Shown in pieces: positions 1 to 8,368 of a DNA stretch of 35,566 bases; position 1 is the first letter of the stretch; the number at the start of each line of letters is the position of its first letter. The notes beneath the pieces were generated by a model. It saw only the letters and a list, made by a program, of their open reading frames with translations, did not search any database and had not been told where the DNA came from. The stretch spans positions 2,619,553 through 2,655,118 of the forward strand of contig NZ_MPNU01000001.1 in assembly GCF_001896205.1 (NCBI RefSeq). Direction: 5' to 3'. A program made the position numbers and the translations under genes. Source of the DNA: Edwardsiella piscicida. Its GTDB lineage: Bacteria > Pseudomonadota > Gammaproteobacteria > Enterobacterales > Enterobacteriaceae.

Positions 1-27
1 AAAAAAACGCCGCTCTGCGGCTTTTTT
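1..27 (-). terminator. Intrinsic terminator downstream of yejK
   Basis: A GCCGC/GCGGC hairpin at 9-21 with a three-base loop is flanked by seven A on the left and six T on the right. It can therefore work on both strands. On the minus strand it ends the yejK transcript; on the plus strand it could end a gene that lies outside the window. Confidence 0.8.
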
Positions 28-71
28 ATGCTTCTCGCGGGAAAAAGGCGCGTTGCTCGCGCCCTTCGCCG

Positions 72-1076
72 CTAACGCGCGCCGCCGTTACGCTGCAGCT
101 GATCGCGCAGGTTAGGCGGAGTCCCCTTGATCGTCAGGGTATCGGTCTGCGCATCCCAAAAGACACGCTCCCCCAGCAGCAGGGCATCAAAGTTAATCGT
201 CAGTCCCCCGCCGCTGCCGGCAAACTTGGTCAGCTGACGCAGCGTACTGCGATCCGCGGGGAAGCTCTCCTCCAGCGCGTAGTCGCGCTCGGCGGTGAAC
301 TGCTGAAAGTCCATCTCCCCAACGCTGGGGATCTCCCGCGACAGCGCCTCCAGCGCGATATCCTCCCCCGCCTGCAGCTGTTCGTTACAGTAATCATACA
401 CCTGCTGACGGCAGGCCTGGCGCTCGTTTTTATCCAGCTGGCCTTCGCTACAGTAATCGCTCACCGCCTGCAGCAGGCCGCGGTTCTGCACCTTCGTATC
501 CAGCCCCGCCTGGGCGCCTAAAAAATCCATAAAGAAATCGGCTACCTTGCGCCCAACCCGCCCTTTCAGGTACGAGAGGTAGCGCTGGGACTGCGGGTTG
601 GTCTCCCATTCGGTCATATCGATACGCGCGACGATGTCGGCATGCATAATGTCCAGGTAATGGGTGGTGCTCAGATCCAGTCGTTCGTTCACCCGCATGC
701 TGCTGCAGTTATTGAGCACCGCGACCAGCAGATAATCTACCGCCAGATAGCGATACTGGCAGAACAGCACGATCCCGCCCTCTGCAAACGGATATTTGGC
801 CAGCTCGTCGCGCAGGCGACCGGTCGCCGCACGGCTAAACTCCAGGAAGCTATCCTCTCCCTTGCGGTAGTGAGTCAGCGCCTGCGCCAGCTCGCTCTCC
901 GGGTTAAAGGTGCCATACGCCTTGCTTTTGGCGCTGTAGACCCGGTGTAGCTCCGCCATCATCTCATCGACGGCGGCACTCTTTTCCAGCAACGAGTCGC
1001 GCAGCACCACATCCAACTGCTGCTCATCGCGTTTAACCAATTGATGCAGTGCGATGTTCTCCAGATCCAGACTCAT
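72..1076 (-). CDS. yejK: Nucleoid-associated protein YejK (NdpA)
   Basis: 334 aa, against about 335 in E. coli, and recognisable over its full length from [13 protein letters not shown] to the C-terminal [12 protein letters not shown]. YejK is an abundant cytoplasmic nucleoid-associated protein of the 37-kDa NdpA family. Its exact role is unclear and no catalytic motif is expected. The best conserved blocks are [15 protein letters not shown] and the region around [22 protein letters not shown]. It is transcribed away from yejL-yejM, the arrangement known from other enterobacteria, and ends at the terminator at 1-27. The start is the ATG at 1076, which matches the family N-terminus. Confidence 0.97.
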   Translation of the reverse strand: MSLDLENIALHQLVKRDEQQLDVVLRDSLLEKSAAVDEMMAELHRVYSAKSKAYGTFNPESELAQALTHYRKGEDSFLEFSRAATGRLRDELAKYPFAEGGIVLFCQYRYLAVDYLLVAVLNNCSSMRVNERLDLSTTHYLDIMHADIVARIDMTEWETNPQSQRYLSYLKGRVGRKVADFFMDFLGAQAGLDTKVQNRGLLQAVSDYCSEGQLDKNERQACRQQVYDYCNEQLQAGEDIALEALSREIPSVGEMDFQQFTAERDYALEESFPADRSTLRQLTKFAGSGGGLTINFDALLLGERVFWDAQTDTLTIKGTPPNLRDQLQRNGGAR

Positions 1077-1247
1077 TGTTTGCTCCTGTTGTCCTCAGCC
1101 TGATACAGGCGCGTATTCAAGCACCGTTGTCGGGCACCCGCAAGCGCCTTTGTCCGCCGCTGCGCCTCCCCGTGCATAAAAGAGCAGAAAATCACGCGCC
1201 TATCGGGTAATATGGTTGACTTTGTAAGTCATCGACGGTCACTTTTT

Positions 1248-1475
1248 ATGCCACAATCATCCCGTTACAGCGATCAGCGCGTTGAACAATTGCTCTCTGA
1301 ACTGGTTAACGTATTAGAATCGCAGCATGCGCCCACCGATCTCTCCCTGATGGTGCTGGGCAATATGGTAACTAACCTGATTAACACCAGCGTCGCACCG
1401 GCGCAGCGCAGCATGATCGCTCGCTCCTTTGCCGATGCGCTGCAGGCTTCCATTCGGGAAGATAAAGCCCACTGA
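1248..1475 (+). CDS. yejL: UPF0352 family protein YejL
   Basis: 75 aa, the family length, beginning [16 protein letters not shown]. An in-frame ATG at 1212 would add 12 residues ([12 protein letters not shown]) that the family lacks, so 1248 is preferred although its ribosome binding site is poor. The conserved core is [21 protein letters not shown]. It is a small helical cytoplasmic protein of unknown function. It lies 40 bases upstream of yejM on the same strand and is probably cotranscribed with it. Confidence 0.93.
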   Translation: MPQSSRYSDQRVEQLLSELVNVLESQHAPTDLSLMVLGNMVTNLINTSVAPAQRSMIARSFADALQASIREDKAH

Positions 1476-1515
1476 CCCTTCGGGTACAGAGATTCGACGG
1501 AAACAGACAGAATTT

Positions 1516-3273
1516 ATGGTAACGAACCGTCAGCGCTATCGTGAAAAAGTCTCCCAGATGATCAGCTGGGGGCACTGGTTCGCCCTGTTCAATATTCTGC
1601 TGGCGCTGCTGCTGGGCAGCCGTTATCTGTTTATTGCCGACTGGCCAGCGACCCTGGCCGGGCGTATCTATGCCATCGTCAGCTGGCTCGGCCACTTCAG
1701 CTTTCTGGGGTTTGCCGCCTATCTGCTGACGCTGTTTCCGTTAACCTTTATTGTGATGTCGCAGCGTCTGCTGCGCTTCCTTTCCGCGGCGCTGGCCACC
1801 GCCGGGCTGACCCTGCTGCTGATCGACTCCGAGGTCTTCACCCGCTTCCACCTGCACCTTAACCCGCTGGTCTGGGAGCTGGTCGTCAACCCCGCGCAGG
1901 GGGAGCTTTCCCGCGACTGGCAGCTGATGTTTATCTGTGTGCCGGTGCTGTTTCTGATCGAGATGCTGTTCGGCACCTGGAGCTGGCAAAAGCTGCGTAG
2001 CCTCAACCGGCAAACCTTTGGCAAGCCGCTGGCGCTGGTGTTTATCGTCTCATTCCTGGCCTCGCACCTGATCTACATCTGGGCGGATGCCAACTTCTAC
2101 CGCCCCATCACCATGCAGCGCGCCAATCTGCCGCTCTCTTATCCGATGACGGCGCGACGCTTCCTGGAAAAACACGGGCTGTTAAACGCGCAGGCCTATC
2201 AGGAACGGCTGATCCGCACCGGTAATCCAGAGGCGCTGGCCATCGAGTACCCGCTGGGCGAGCTGAGCTACAGCGATAAAGGCGCCGGGCTCAACCTGCT
2301 GGTGGTGGTCGCCGACGGCCTGCGGGCCGATGCGCTGCCGCAGACCATGCCGGCGCTGGCTGCCTTCGGCGCCCAGAACCTGCGCTTTACCCACCATTAC
2401 AGCACCGGCAACGCCGTCGACAGCGGGCTGTTTGGCCTGTTTTACGGCATCTCGCCCAGCTACCTGGACAGTATTCTGGCCGGGCGTAAGTCGTCGGCGC
2501 TGATCGGCGCGCTGGCGCACCAGCACTATCAGTTTGGCCTGTTCTCATCGGACGGCTTCAAGGCGCCGCTGTATCGCCAGGCGCTGTTCAGCGACTTTAC
2601 CCTGCCCGCGCCGCAGAAACAGAGCGATGCCGCTACGGTGCGGCAGTGGGAAACCTGGCTGGATACCCAGACCTCCACCCATCCGTGGTTTGCCTACGTC
2701 AATCTGAACGGCGCCGCCGCCGCGGACGACGGCGGAACGCTGTCGGCCAGCCGCTATCAGCGCGCGGCCCAGCAGCTGGATGGTCAGATTGCGGCAATGC
2801 TCGACGCCCTCCGCGCACGCCAGGCGCTGAAGAACACCGTGGTGGTGATCACCGGCAGCCACGGCGTAGCGCTGGACGGCGAGGATCGCGCCGGCGGCGA
2901 CTACAGCCGCGCCCGACTGCAGGTGCCGCTGATCATCCACTGGCCGGGCACCTCGCCGCAGTCCATCGCCAAGATGACCAATCATGAAGATATCATGGCG
3001 ACCCTGATGCAGCGTCTGCTGCACGTCGACAGCCGGGCCGCCAACTACACCCAGGGCGAGGATCTGTTTGCCGCCGTGCGCCGTCACGATTGGCTGACGC
3101 TGGGCAACGGCGGCGATCTGGTTATCGTTACCCCGCAGCAAACCATCGTGCTCAACCGTAACGGCACCTACCGCGCCTACGATCGCGACAACCGTGAGCT
3201 GACGGGCGAACGGCTGCAGCTACCCCTGCTGCTACAGGTGTTGACCGACGTGAAGCGCTTTATTGCCAACTAG
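1516..3273 (+). CDS. yejM: Inner-membrane lipid regulator YejM (PbgA)
   Basis: 585 aa, against 586 in E. coli. The first 190 or so residues hold five hydrophobic segments (such as WFALFNILLALLLG and LATAGLTLLLID). A linker follows, then a periplasmic sulfatase/alkaline-phosphatase-fold domain, and the C-terminus is LLLQVLTDVKRFIAN. In E. coli this protein senses lipopolysaccharide at the inner membrane and controls LpxC proteolysis through LapB; it was also described as a cardiolipin-binding protein. The start at 1516 (MVTNRQRYREK) matches the family. The open frame continues upstream into yejL, and that longer start is rejected. The periplasmic domain has STGNAVDSGLFG where sulfatases keep a nucleophile region, so hydrolase activity is doubtful, as in the family. 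Confidence 0.96.
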   Translation: MVTNRQRYREKVSQMISWGHWFALFNILLALLLGSRYLFIADWPATLAGRIYAIVSWLGHFSFLGFAAYLLTLFPLTFIVMSQRLLRFLSAALATAGLTLLLIDSEVFTRFHLHLNPLVWELVVNPAQGELSRDWQLMFICVPVLFLIEMLFGTWSWQKLRSLNRQTFGKPLALVFIVSFLASHLIYIWADANFYRPITMQRANLPLSYPMTARRFLEKHGLLNAQAYQERLIRTGNPEALAIEYPLGELSYSDKGAGLNLLVVVADGLRADALPQTMPALAAFGAQNLRFTHHYSTGNAVDSGLFGLFYGISPSYLDSILAGRKSSALIGALAHQHYQFGLFSSDGFKAPLYRQALFSDFTLPAPQKQSDAATVRQWETWLDTQTSTHPWFAYVNLNGAAAADDGGTLSASRYQRAAQQLDGQIAAMLDALRARQALKNTVVVITGSHGVALDGEDRAGGDYSRARLQVPLIIHWPGTSPQSIAKMTNHEDIMATLMQRLLHVDSRAANYTQGEDLFAAVRRHDWLTLGNGGDLVIVTPQQTIVLNRNGTYRAYDRDNRELTGERLQLPLLLQVLTDVKRFIAN

Positions 3274-3420
3274 CCGTGTGTCGAGCCACGCCGAGTGCGA
3301 TCCGCGCTATCGATGAGCACCAAACCGGGCGCGGCGCAGGGAAAATATCGCGCCATCGCGCAATACCACGACAAAAGGCGGCCGATTGCCTAAAACAACG
3401 GCAAACGGTGCGATCACGGC

Positions 3421-3451
3421 TTGCAAATGTCAGAAAAAAAGGTAGTATACA
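3421..3451 (+). promoter_or_regulatory. Probable promoter of tRNA-Pro
   Basis: TTGCAA at 3421-3426 and TAGTAT at 3443-3448 are 16 bases apart; TATACA at 3446-3451 is an alternative -10 with a 19-base spacing. They lie 10 to 13 bases before the mature tRNA 5' end, so the leader is very short. The match is moderate and was judged by eye. Confidence 0.5.
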
Positions 3452-3460
3452 CAACCAGTT

Positions 3461-3537
3461 CGGCACGTAGCGCAGCCTGGTAGCGCACTGTCATGGGGTG
3501 TCAGGGGTCGGAGGTTCAAATCCTCTCGTGCCGACCA
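3461..3537 (+). tRNA. proL: tRNA-Pro (anticodon GGG)
   Basis: A 77-base cloverleaf: acceptor CGGCACG/CGTGCCG, D-stem GCGC/GCGC, anticodon stem CTGTC/GTCAG with the same central T/T mismatch as E. coli proL, anticodon GGG at 3495-3497, a T arm containing GGTTCAAATCC, and an encoded CCA end. It reads CCC proline codons. Its position just after yejM is also that of E. coli proL. No partial copy of its 3' end was noticed nearby, so there is no sign that it serves as an integration site here. Confidence 0.98.
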
Positions 3538-3546
3538 AAATTCCCT

Positions 3547-3577
3547 AAAAAAACCAACCTCTGCGGTTGGTTTTTTT
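3547..3577 (+). terminator. Terminator of tRNA-Pro
   Basis: CCAACC/GGTTGG hairpin with a five-base loop, seven A upstream and seven T downstream. It begins 10 bases after the tRNA CCA. Its symmetry would also let it stop minus-strand transcripts coming from the diguanylate cyclase gene. Confidence 0.9.
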
Positions 3578-3687
3578 ACGTCTGCATCTTTGCGGGCGCA
3601 CGTCCATCTACAGCGGCACCCGCCGCGTTTCCGCGATCCTGGCCATATCTCCATCGTCCAGCTCGGCCCGCGAACGACGCCGCGGCC

Positions 3688-4647
3688 TCACGGCGGCGGC
3701 GGGCTCCAGCGATAGTGATTACGCCCGGCCCCTTTAGCCTGATACAGCGCGCCGTCCACCCGCGCCACAAAGTGCGCCAGCGTTTCACCGGCCGCATAGA
3801 TCCCCACGCCGATGCTTACGGTCAGCCCGCGCTGCTCGGTAATCCGCACCATGCTAGCCTGCTGCAGCAAGCGCGCCGCACGCGCCTCTAGCCACGCCCG
3901 ATCCTCGCTCTCCAGGATCACGGCAAACTCCTCGCCGCCGATGCGGGCCGGAAAGGCCGAGCCGACAAACTCACTGTGCAGCAGGCGGCCAAACTGACAC
4001 AGCACCCGGTCGCCGACGGCATGGCCAAACTCATCGTTAATCTGTTTAAAGTGGTCAAGATCGATGATAAACAGAGAGAAGTGACGCGGCAGCGGCTGCG
4101 ACATCAGGCTGGAGTAAAAATGGCGCCGGTTGGGGAGCCCGGTCAGGTCGTCAAACAGCGCCAGGTAGCGTAGCCGCCCCCGCACCCGAGCAAGGTAACG
4201 CAGGGTACAGATGCCGCCCCAGGCGCACATCACCATGCCGATAGCGCGCAGTACGTCCTCCAGATTACCGAGCCACACCGGCTGCTGGACTATCTCATCC
4301 AGCAGATCCAGCACCCCGCTCAGTATCCACAGGGTCAGACCGCCGTTCAACACCCAATAGGAGCGGCGATCCAGCGCGGAAAACTGCACCGCGACCAGCA
4401 TCAGCAAGACGGTCAGGTACTCCACCAGCTCCAGCGAAAAGGCAAAACCATTAAAGCGCTGTGCCGGATAGTGCGGCAGAGACAGCAGGTGCAGCATGAC
4501 CAGCAGCAGCAGCAGTAGTCCAAGCGACAGCAGATACAGCGCCCGCAGCCGGGTAAAGCCGCGCCGCGGCAGCATCGAATCGCTATATTCCGCCATGGAA
4601 CGCTGGCGCCTGTCGCCGAAAAGATCCCTCATCCCCTGCAGCCTCAT
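3688..4647 (-). CDS. Membrane diguanylate cyclase (GGEEF)
   Basis: 319 aa. The N-terminal half holds several hydrophobic segments at about residues 35-160 (such as LLLLLLVMLHLL and YLTVLLMLVAVQF). A GGDEF domain begins near residue 166 at DDLTGLPNRR and has the active-site variant GGEEF at 237-241, followed by VSIGVG and YQAKGAGRN. The catalytic loop is intact, so it should make cyclic di-GMP from two GTP at the inner membrane. No RxxD inhibitory site is seen at the usual spacing before GGEEF (the sequence there is FVGSAFPARI), so product feedback inhibition is probably missing. The start is uncertain: methionines at residues 1, 6 and 18 are all possible and none has a clear ribosome binding site. 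It is monocistronic, and I do not recognise a named orthologue. Confidence 0.88.
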   Translation of the reverse strand: MRLQGMRDLFGDRRQRSMAEYSDSMLPRRGFTRLRALYLLSLGLLLLLLVMLHLLSLPHYPAQRFNGFAFSLELVEYLTVLLMLVAVQFSALDRRSYWVLNGGLTLWILSGVLDLLDEIVQQPVWLGNLEDVLRAIGMVMCAWGGICTLRYLARVRGRLRYLALFDDLTGLPNRRHFYSSLMSQPLPRHFSLFIIDLDHFKQINDEFGHAVGDRVLCQFGRLLHSEFVGSAFPARIGGEEFAVILESEDRAWLEARAARLLQQASMVRITEQRGLTVSIGVGIYAAGETLAHFVARVDGALYQAKGAGRNHYRWSPPPP

Positions 4648-4740
4648 GGTGGAGTAACCGTTAGATACACTTTTAATCTATTGAAATTATTATATATATT
4701 TAGTTAAACTCTATCATGATAACTATAGTTAGCAAGCCGC
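4648..4740 (-). promoter_or_regulatory. AT-rich upstream region of the diguanylate cyclase gene
   Basis: This stretch is far more AT-rich than its surroundings. On the minus strand it holds a TATAAT hexamer (plus-strand 4689-4694), about 40 bases before the gene, without a good -35 partner. A perfect 12-base palindrome, TAACTATAGTTA, sits at 4720-4731 and an ATCATGAT palindrome at 4713-4720. The layout suits a regulated or H-NS-bound promoter; that is an inference. Confidence 0.45.
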
Positions 4741-4816
4741 AGATTGACAACCTCTTTTCATCTGCGCGCGGCGAGGCGAGCGCGGTGGGAAGACGCCCTG
4801 GGCTGGGAAGCGCGGG

Positions 4817-4852
4817 AAAAAGACGCGGGCGGCGTGACGGACGCCACGCCGC
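4817..4852 (-). terminator. Probable terminator of the enolase operon
   Basis: On the minus strand, GCGGCGTG and CACGCCGC form a perfect 8-bp stem (plus 4829-4836 and 4845-4852) with an eight-base loop. Five U follow after a short GC-rich gap (A tract at plus 4817-4821). The stem starts 14 bases beyond the enolase stop codon. The gap before the U run makes it weaker than the other terminators here. Confidence 0.6.
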
Positions 4853-4866
4853 AGAGAGAGAGGTGA

Positions 4867-6168
<1,302 letters not shown>

Positions 6169-6588
6169 TTAAAGGTGTTTAACCAGAACGTCGGTCTCAA
6201 GACCATTGATAAAATCGAACGAGGTAGAAACAAACTTGGCCAGCGCGCGATTATGGTGACCCAGCATCAATAAGTCGACCTGCTGACGGGTAACGAACTC
6301 ACGCAGATCGTCCAGCGCATCCATGGAAACGATCTGCTCGGCATCGATCGGGTAGTCCTGCTGGTGCACCAGCGACATCAGCACCTGACGGGCATCATTA
6401 AGGCTCTGCTGCTCCATCCGCGTCAGATTGACATCCAGCATGCCGCGCAGCGCGGCCAGATCGCCGCTGATATGCCCCAGCGTCAACTGGGCATCGTTTT
6501 GCCGGGCAACCTGACAGGCATGCGGCAGCAGCCGCTCACCGTCGTGGCGGCCATGAATCAAAACCAGAACATGGTGATATATTTTCAT
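6169..6588 (-). CDS. Universal stress protein, UspA family
   Basis: 139 aa, one Usp domain. It begins MKIYHHVLVLIHGRHDGERLLPHACQVA and ends in DLLMLGHHNRALAKFVSTSFDFINGLETDVLVKHL, a UspA/UspC/UspD-like C-terminus. The ATP-binding G-x2-G-x9-G(S/T) pattern of the nucleotide-binding Usp subgroup is not seen, so it probably does not bind ATP. It is the middle gene of the operon, 14 bases after ppaC and 15 bases before the enolase gene. Usp genes are among those reported under fluoride riboswitches in other bacteria, but their role there is not established. Which enterobacterial paralogue it is cannot be told by eye. Confidence 0.9.
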   Translation of the reverse strand: MKIYHHVLVLIHGRHDGERLLPHACQVARQNDAQLTLGHISGDLAALRGMLDVNLTRMEQQSLNDARQVLMSLVHQQDYPIDAEQIVSMDALDDLREFVTRQQVDLLMLGHHNRALAKFVSTSFDFINGLETDVLVKHL

Positions 6589-6602
6589 TGGGAAACCTCA
6601 TT

Positions 6603-7493
6603 TCACATCAGGTGGGCGCCGATCCAAGGAAGGATCTCTTTCTTACGGCTCAGCATGCCGGGCAGCGCCTGTACGGGAAGCGACGTACCGTCGCGAGCGA
6701 CGCGATAAAGGTCGGTATGACGGCGACGGATATCGCTGACCGCCAGCATCACGTAGTCCAGCGCCTGCTCGCGGCAGCGCTGTCGCATGCAGGCCAGCAG
6801 CGGTGCCAGCTGGTCGGAAAGTTGCGTGGGCGAGGCGACCTCGAGCTGCGCCACCTCCAGGGTATAGGCGCCAACCACGAAGCGCTTGAGATCTTTCTCC
6901 AGCAGCCCCTCGGGGGTATAGCCATCCAGGCAGGTCTTTGCCGCCAGCAGACCATCCAGGAAGGTCTTATCGTCGAGGTCGCTCAGCGGGATCAGCGCGG
7001 CGACCGCGCGGCGATCCGCCTCGGTCGTGGTAGCAGAAATCAGGCCGACGGTATCGCTCAGAATAGCGCCCAGCAGCAGCGTGGACTGGCGCCGATCCGG
7101 CACCATGGCGTACTCCTGGGTCATGATCTGCCACAGCAGGGTTGCCGTACTGCCCACCCGGCGGATCCAGGCATCGATCGGGTCGGCGCTGGTCAACGAG
7201 CCTAGCCGGTGGTGGTCGATCAGCCCCAGCAGACGGCACGCCGTCAGCCCCGCGGGCCCCTGTTCGGCGTCGCTGAAATCGACCAGCCAAACATCCCGGC
7301 CATCCAGCGGCTCCGTCAGCGGCGCCGGTGCATCACACCCGGCCTGCTGCAGAATATAGGCCGTCTCATGGTTTATCTCGCCCAGGCGCCAGGCCGTCGC
7401 GGGCAGGCCGCGCGCCGTCAGCCACTGGGCGGTCACCAGCGCGCTGCAGATGCTGTCACTGTCGGGGTATTTATGGCCAAAAACGTAGATCAT
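6603..7493 (-). CDS. ppaC: Manganese-dependent inorganic pyrophosphatase (family II)
   Basis: 296 aa, against about 309 in Bacillus subtilis PpaC. It is a DHH-superfamily phosphoesterase that hydrolyses pyrophosphate to phosphate. Metal-site motifs are in order: GHKYPDSDS with H7, D11 and D13; D72 in VDFSD; D93-H94-H95 in IDHHRLG; D147 in LSDT. The C-terminal substrate-binding SRKK is at 282-285. The start at 7493 (MIYVFGHK) has a strong GGAGGAG site; the frame upstream of it is the leader RNA. Enterobacteria normally rely on family I Ppa, so a family II enzyme is an accessory gene here. Family II enzymes use Mn or Co, and fluoride inhibition depends on the metal. It is the first gene after the fluoride riboswitch. 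Confidence 0.93.
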   Translation of the reverse strand: MIYVFGHKYPDSDSICSALVTAQWLTARGLPATAWRLGEINHETAYILQQAGCDAPAPLTEPLDGRDVWLVDFSDAEQGPAGLTACRLLGLIDHHRLGSLTSADPIDAWIRRVGSTATLLWQIMTQEYAMVPDRRQSTLLLGAILSDTVGLISATTTEADRRAVAALIPLSDLDDKTFLDGLLAAKTCLDGYTPEGLLEKDLKRFVVGAYTLEVAQLEVASPTQLSDQLAPLLACMRQRCREQALDYVMLAVSDIRRRHTDLYRVARDGTSLPVQALPGMLSRKKEILPWIGAHLM

Positions 7494-7542
7494 CTCTCCT
7501 CCGTCACGATCGAATAGCCACGGGGAGTAGGCACAAGCGCAG

Positions 7543-7596
7543 AAAAAAAAGCAGCACTGATGCCGCCGTTCCCGTGGAACGGTTGTCATCAGGCGT
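7543..7596 (-). terminator. Riboswitch expression platform: conditional terminator
   Basis: On the minus strand the aptamer 3' segment GCCTGATG (plus 7587-7594) can pair with CATCAGTGC (plus 7554-7562) with one bulged base. The pair encloses a perfect CCGTTCC/GGAACGG hairpin (plus 7566-7582), and eight U follow (plus 7543-7550) after TGC. A smaller local hairpin, GCGGCA/TGCTGC with a four-base loop (plus 7551-7566), also abuts the U run. Because the long stem uses the end of the aptamer, ligand binding should prevent it and switch the operon on. The pairing was worked out by eye. Confidence 0.8.
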
Positions 7597-7652
7597 CATC
7601 ATCCGTAATCAGATTACGGCGGTTGGAATAGGGGTGGCACGCCATCACCCGG
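7587..7652 (-). ncRNA. Fluoride riboswitch (crcB motif) aptamer
   Basis: Minus-strand parts in order: P1 5' arm GGGT, loop GATGGCGTGCC, P1 3' arm ACCC (plus 7632-7650); linker; AACCGCC (plus 7618-7624); hairpin CCGTAATC/GATTACGG (plus 7603-7619); then ATGATGACGCC. The GGCGT of the first loop (plus 7639-7643) and ACGCC (plus 7592-7596) are complementary and form the expected pseudoknot. This is the same order of parts as characterised crcB-motif RNAs (GGCGATGGAGTTCGCC ... TAATGACTCCTAC in Bacillus). The gene content downstream, pyrophosphatase, Usp and enolase, belongs to the known fluoride regulon. It lies about 95 bases upstream of the ppaC start. Confidence 0.94.
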
Positions 7653-7665
7653 GGTTAGCTAACCC
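7652..7665. promoter_or_regulatory. Perfect 14-bp palindrome just before the aptamer
   Basis: GGGTTAGCTAACCC is perfectly self-complementary. It lies between the tetR stop codon at 7697 and the riboswitch, where the operon promoter is expected. On the minus strand a TTGCCA (plus 7680-7685) ends 14 bases upstream of it and could be a -35 element, but the matching -10 would fall inside the palindrome and is weak. It may be an operator, possibly for the TetR protein encoded next door. Confidence 0.4.
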
Positions 7666-7696
7666 GTTTTGCCGGGCGATGGCAAGGGAGAGAGTA

Positions 7697-8368
7697 TTAC
7701 AAAGCGTGTCCGCCGGCGGGCTCCGGCCGCCGACAGGCGTCGCACAGCGCGGGCCATACCGCCATGGTCGCGGCCACGATCGCCTGCAGATCGGCGCAGT
7801 CAGCGCCTTCGCGAGCCCGCACCGACATCCCCTGGATCACGCAGCACAGGTAGCGCGCCAGCCCCTGTGCGTCGCTGTGCGCCGGCAGCTCTCCCTGCGC
7901 CTGACGCAGCTGGAGAAAACGGGCCAGCATCGCCTCCTGTACCGGCTGACGGCTCTTCAGCACCTGGCTGACCTTATCCGAACAGCGGGTCTGCACCATC
8001 GAGGCGCAGATGATAAAGCAGCCGCTGGGCGTATCGCCGCTGGTAAAGCAGTTTGCCGTCACGCTCAGGTAGTTGTGAATCGTCTCGGCCAGCGGCAGCG
8101 TCACGTTAAACAGCAGACGGTCGTACTTGTCCTCGTTACAGGCGGTGTAGTATTCCACCACGGCACGAAACAGCCCCTCTTTGTTCTCAAACTCGGCGTA
8201 CAGCGTCGGCGCCTTGGCACCGGTGGCCTCCACCAGATCCGCAAGGGAGGTGGCTTCATAGCCCTGACGCCAAAACAACTCTAGCGCCTTACGCAGCGCC
8301 ACTTCCCTGTCAAACACCTTTGGACGGCCGCGCCCGGCGCGCTTACAGGATGTATGTTCAGTTGCCAT
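7697..8368 (-). CDS. Cysteine-rich TetR/AcrR-family repressor
   Basis: 223 aa. The N-terminal DNA-binding domain reads GRGRPKVFDREVALRKALELFWRQGYEATSLADLVEATGAKAPTLYAEFENKEGLF (about residues 13-67), a typical TetR helix-turn-helix. The ligand-binding domain is unusually rich in cysteine: about 11 Cys in the protein, including GCFIICASMVQTRC, YLCCVIQ and CDAC. That could suggest a thiol, metal or electrophile sensor, but the ligand is unknown. It diverges from a MarA/SoxS-like gene across a 374-base intergenic region containing the palindrome TTAACGATCGTTAA, a likely operator for both. Downstream, on the same strand, is the fluoride operon. The start at 8368 fits the family; its ribosome binding site is poorly spaced. 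Confidence 0.88.
   Translation of the reverse strand: MATEHTSCKRAGRGRPKVFDREVALRKALELFWRQGYEATSLADLVEATGAKAPTLYAEFENKEGLFRAVVEYYTACNEDKYDRLLFNVTLPLAETIHNYLSVTANCFTSGDTPSGCFIICASMVQTRCSDKVSQVLKSRQPVQEAMLARFLQLRQAQGELPAHSDAQGLARYLCCVIQGMSVRAREGADCADLQAIVAATMAVWPALCDACRRPEPAGGHAL

Noticed and set aside
1212..1247. Longer N-terminus for YejL
   Set aside because: The 12 added residues are not part of the family, and the protein from 1248 has the standard 75-aa length.
3461..3537. tRNA-Pro as an integration site for a genomic island covering 3.6-9.1 kb
   Set aside because: No direct repeat of the tRNA 3' end, no integrase and no mobility gene is present.
7494..7589. N-terminal extension of the pyrophosphatase (32 extra residues from an upstream ATG)
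   Set aside because: The extension encodes the terminator U run as a Phe-rich stretch and overlaps the expression platform; the start at 7493 has a strong ribosome binding site and matches the family.
7603..7619. CCGTAATCAGATTACGG, a perfect palindrome first read as a repressor operator
   Set aside because: On the minus strand it is the variable hairpin of the fluoride aptamer, flanked by AACCGC and GATGATGACGCC; its symmetry is explained by RNA structure.
7500..7696. Manganese riboswitch (yybP-ykoY), considered because PpaC is Mn-dependent
   Set aside because: The conserved yybP-ykoY loops are not seen, while every part of the crcB motif is.
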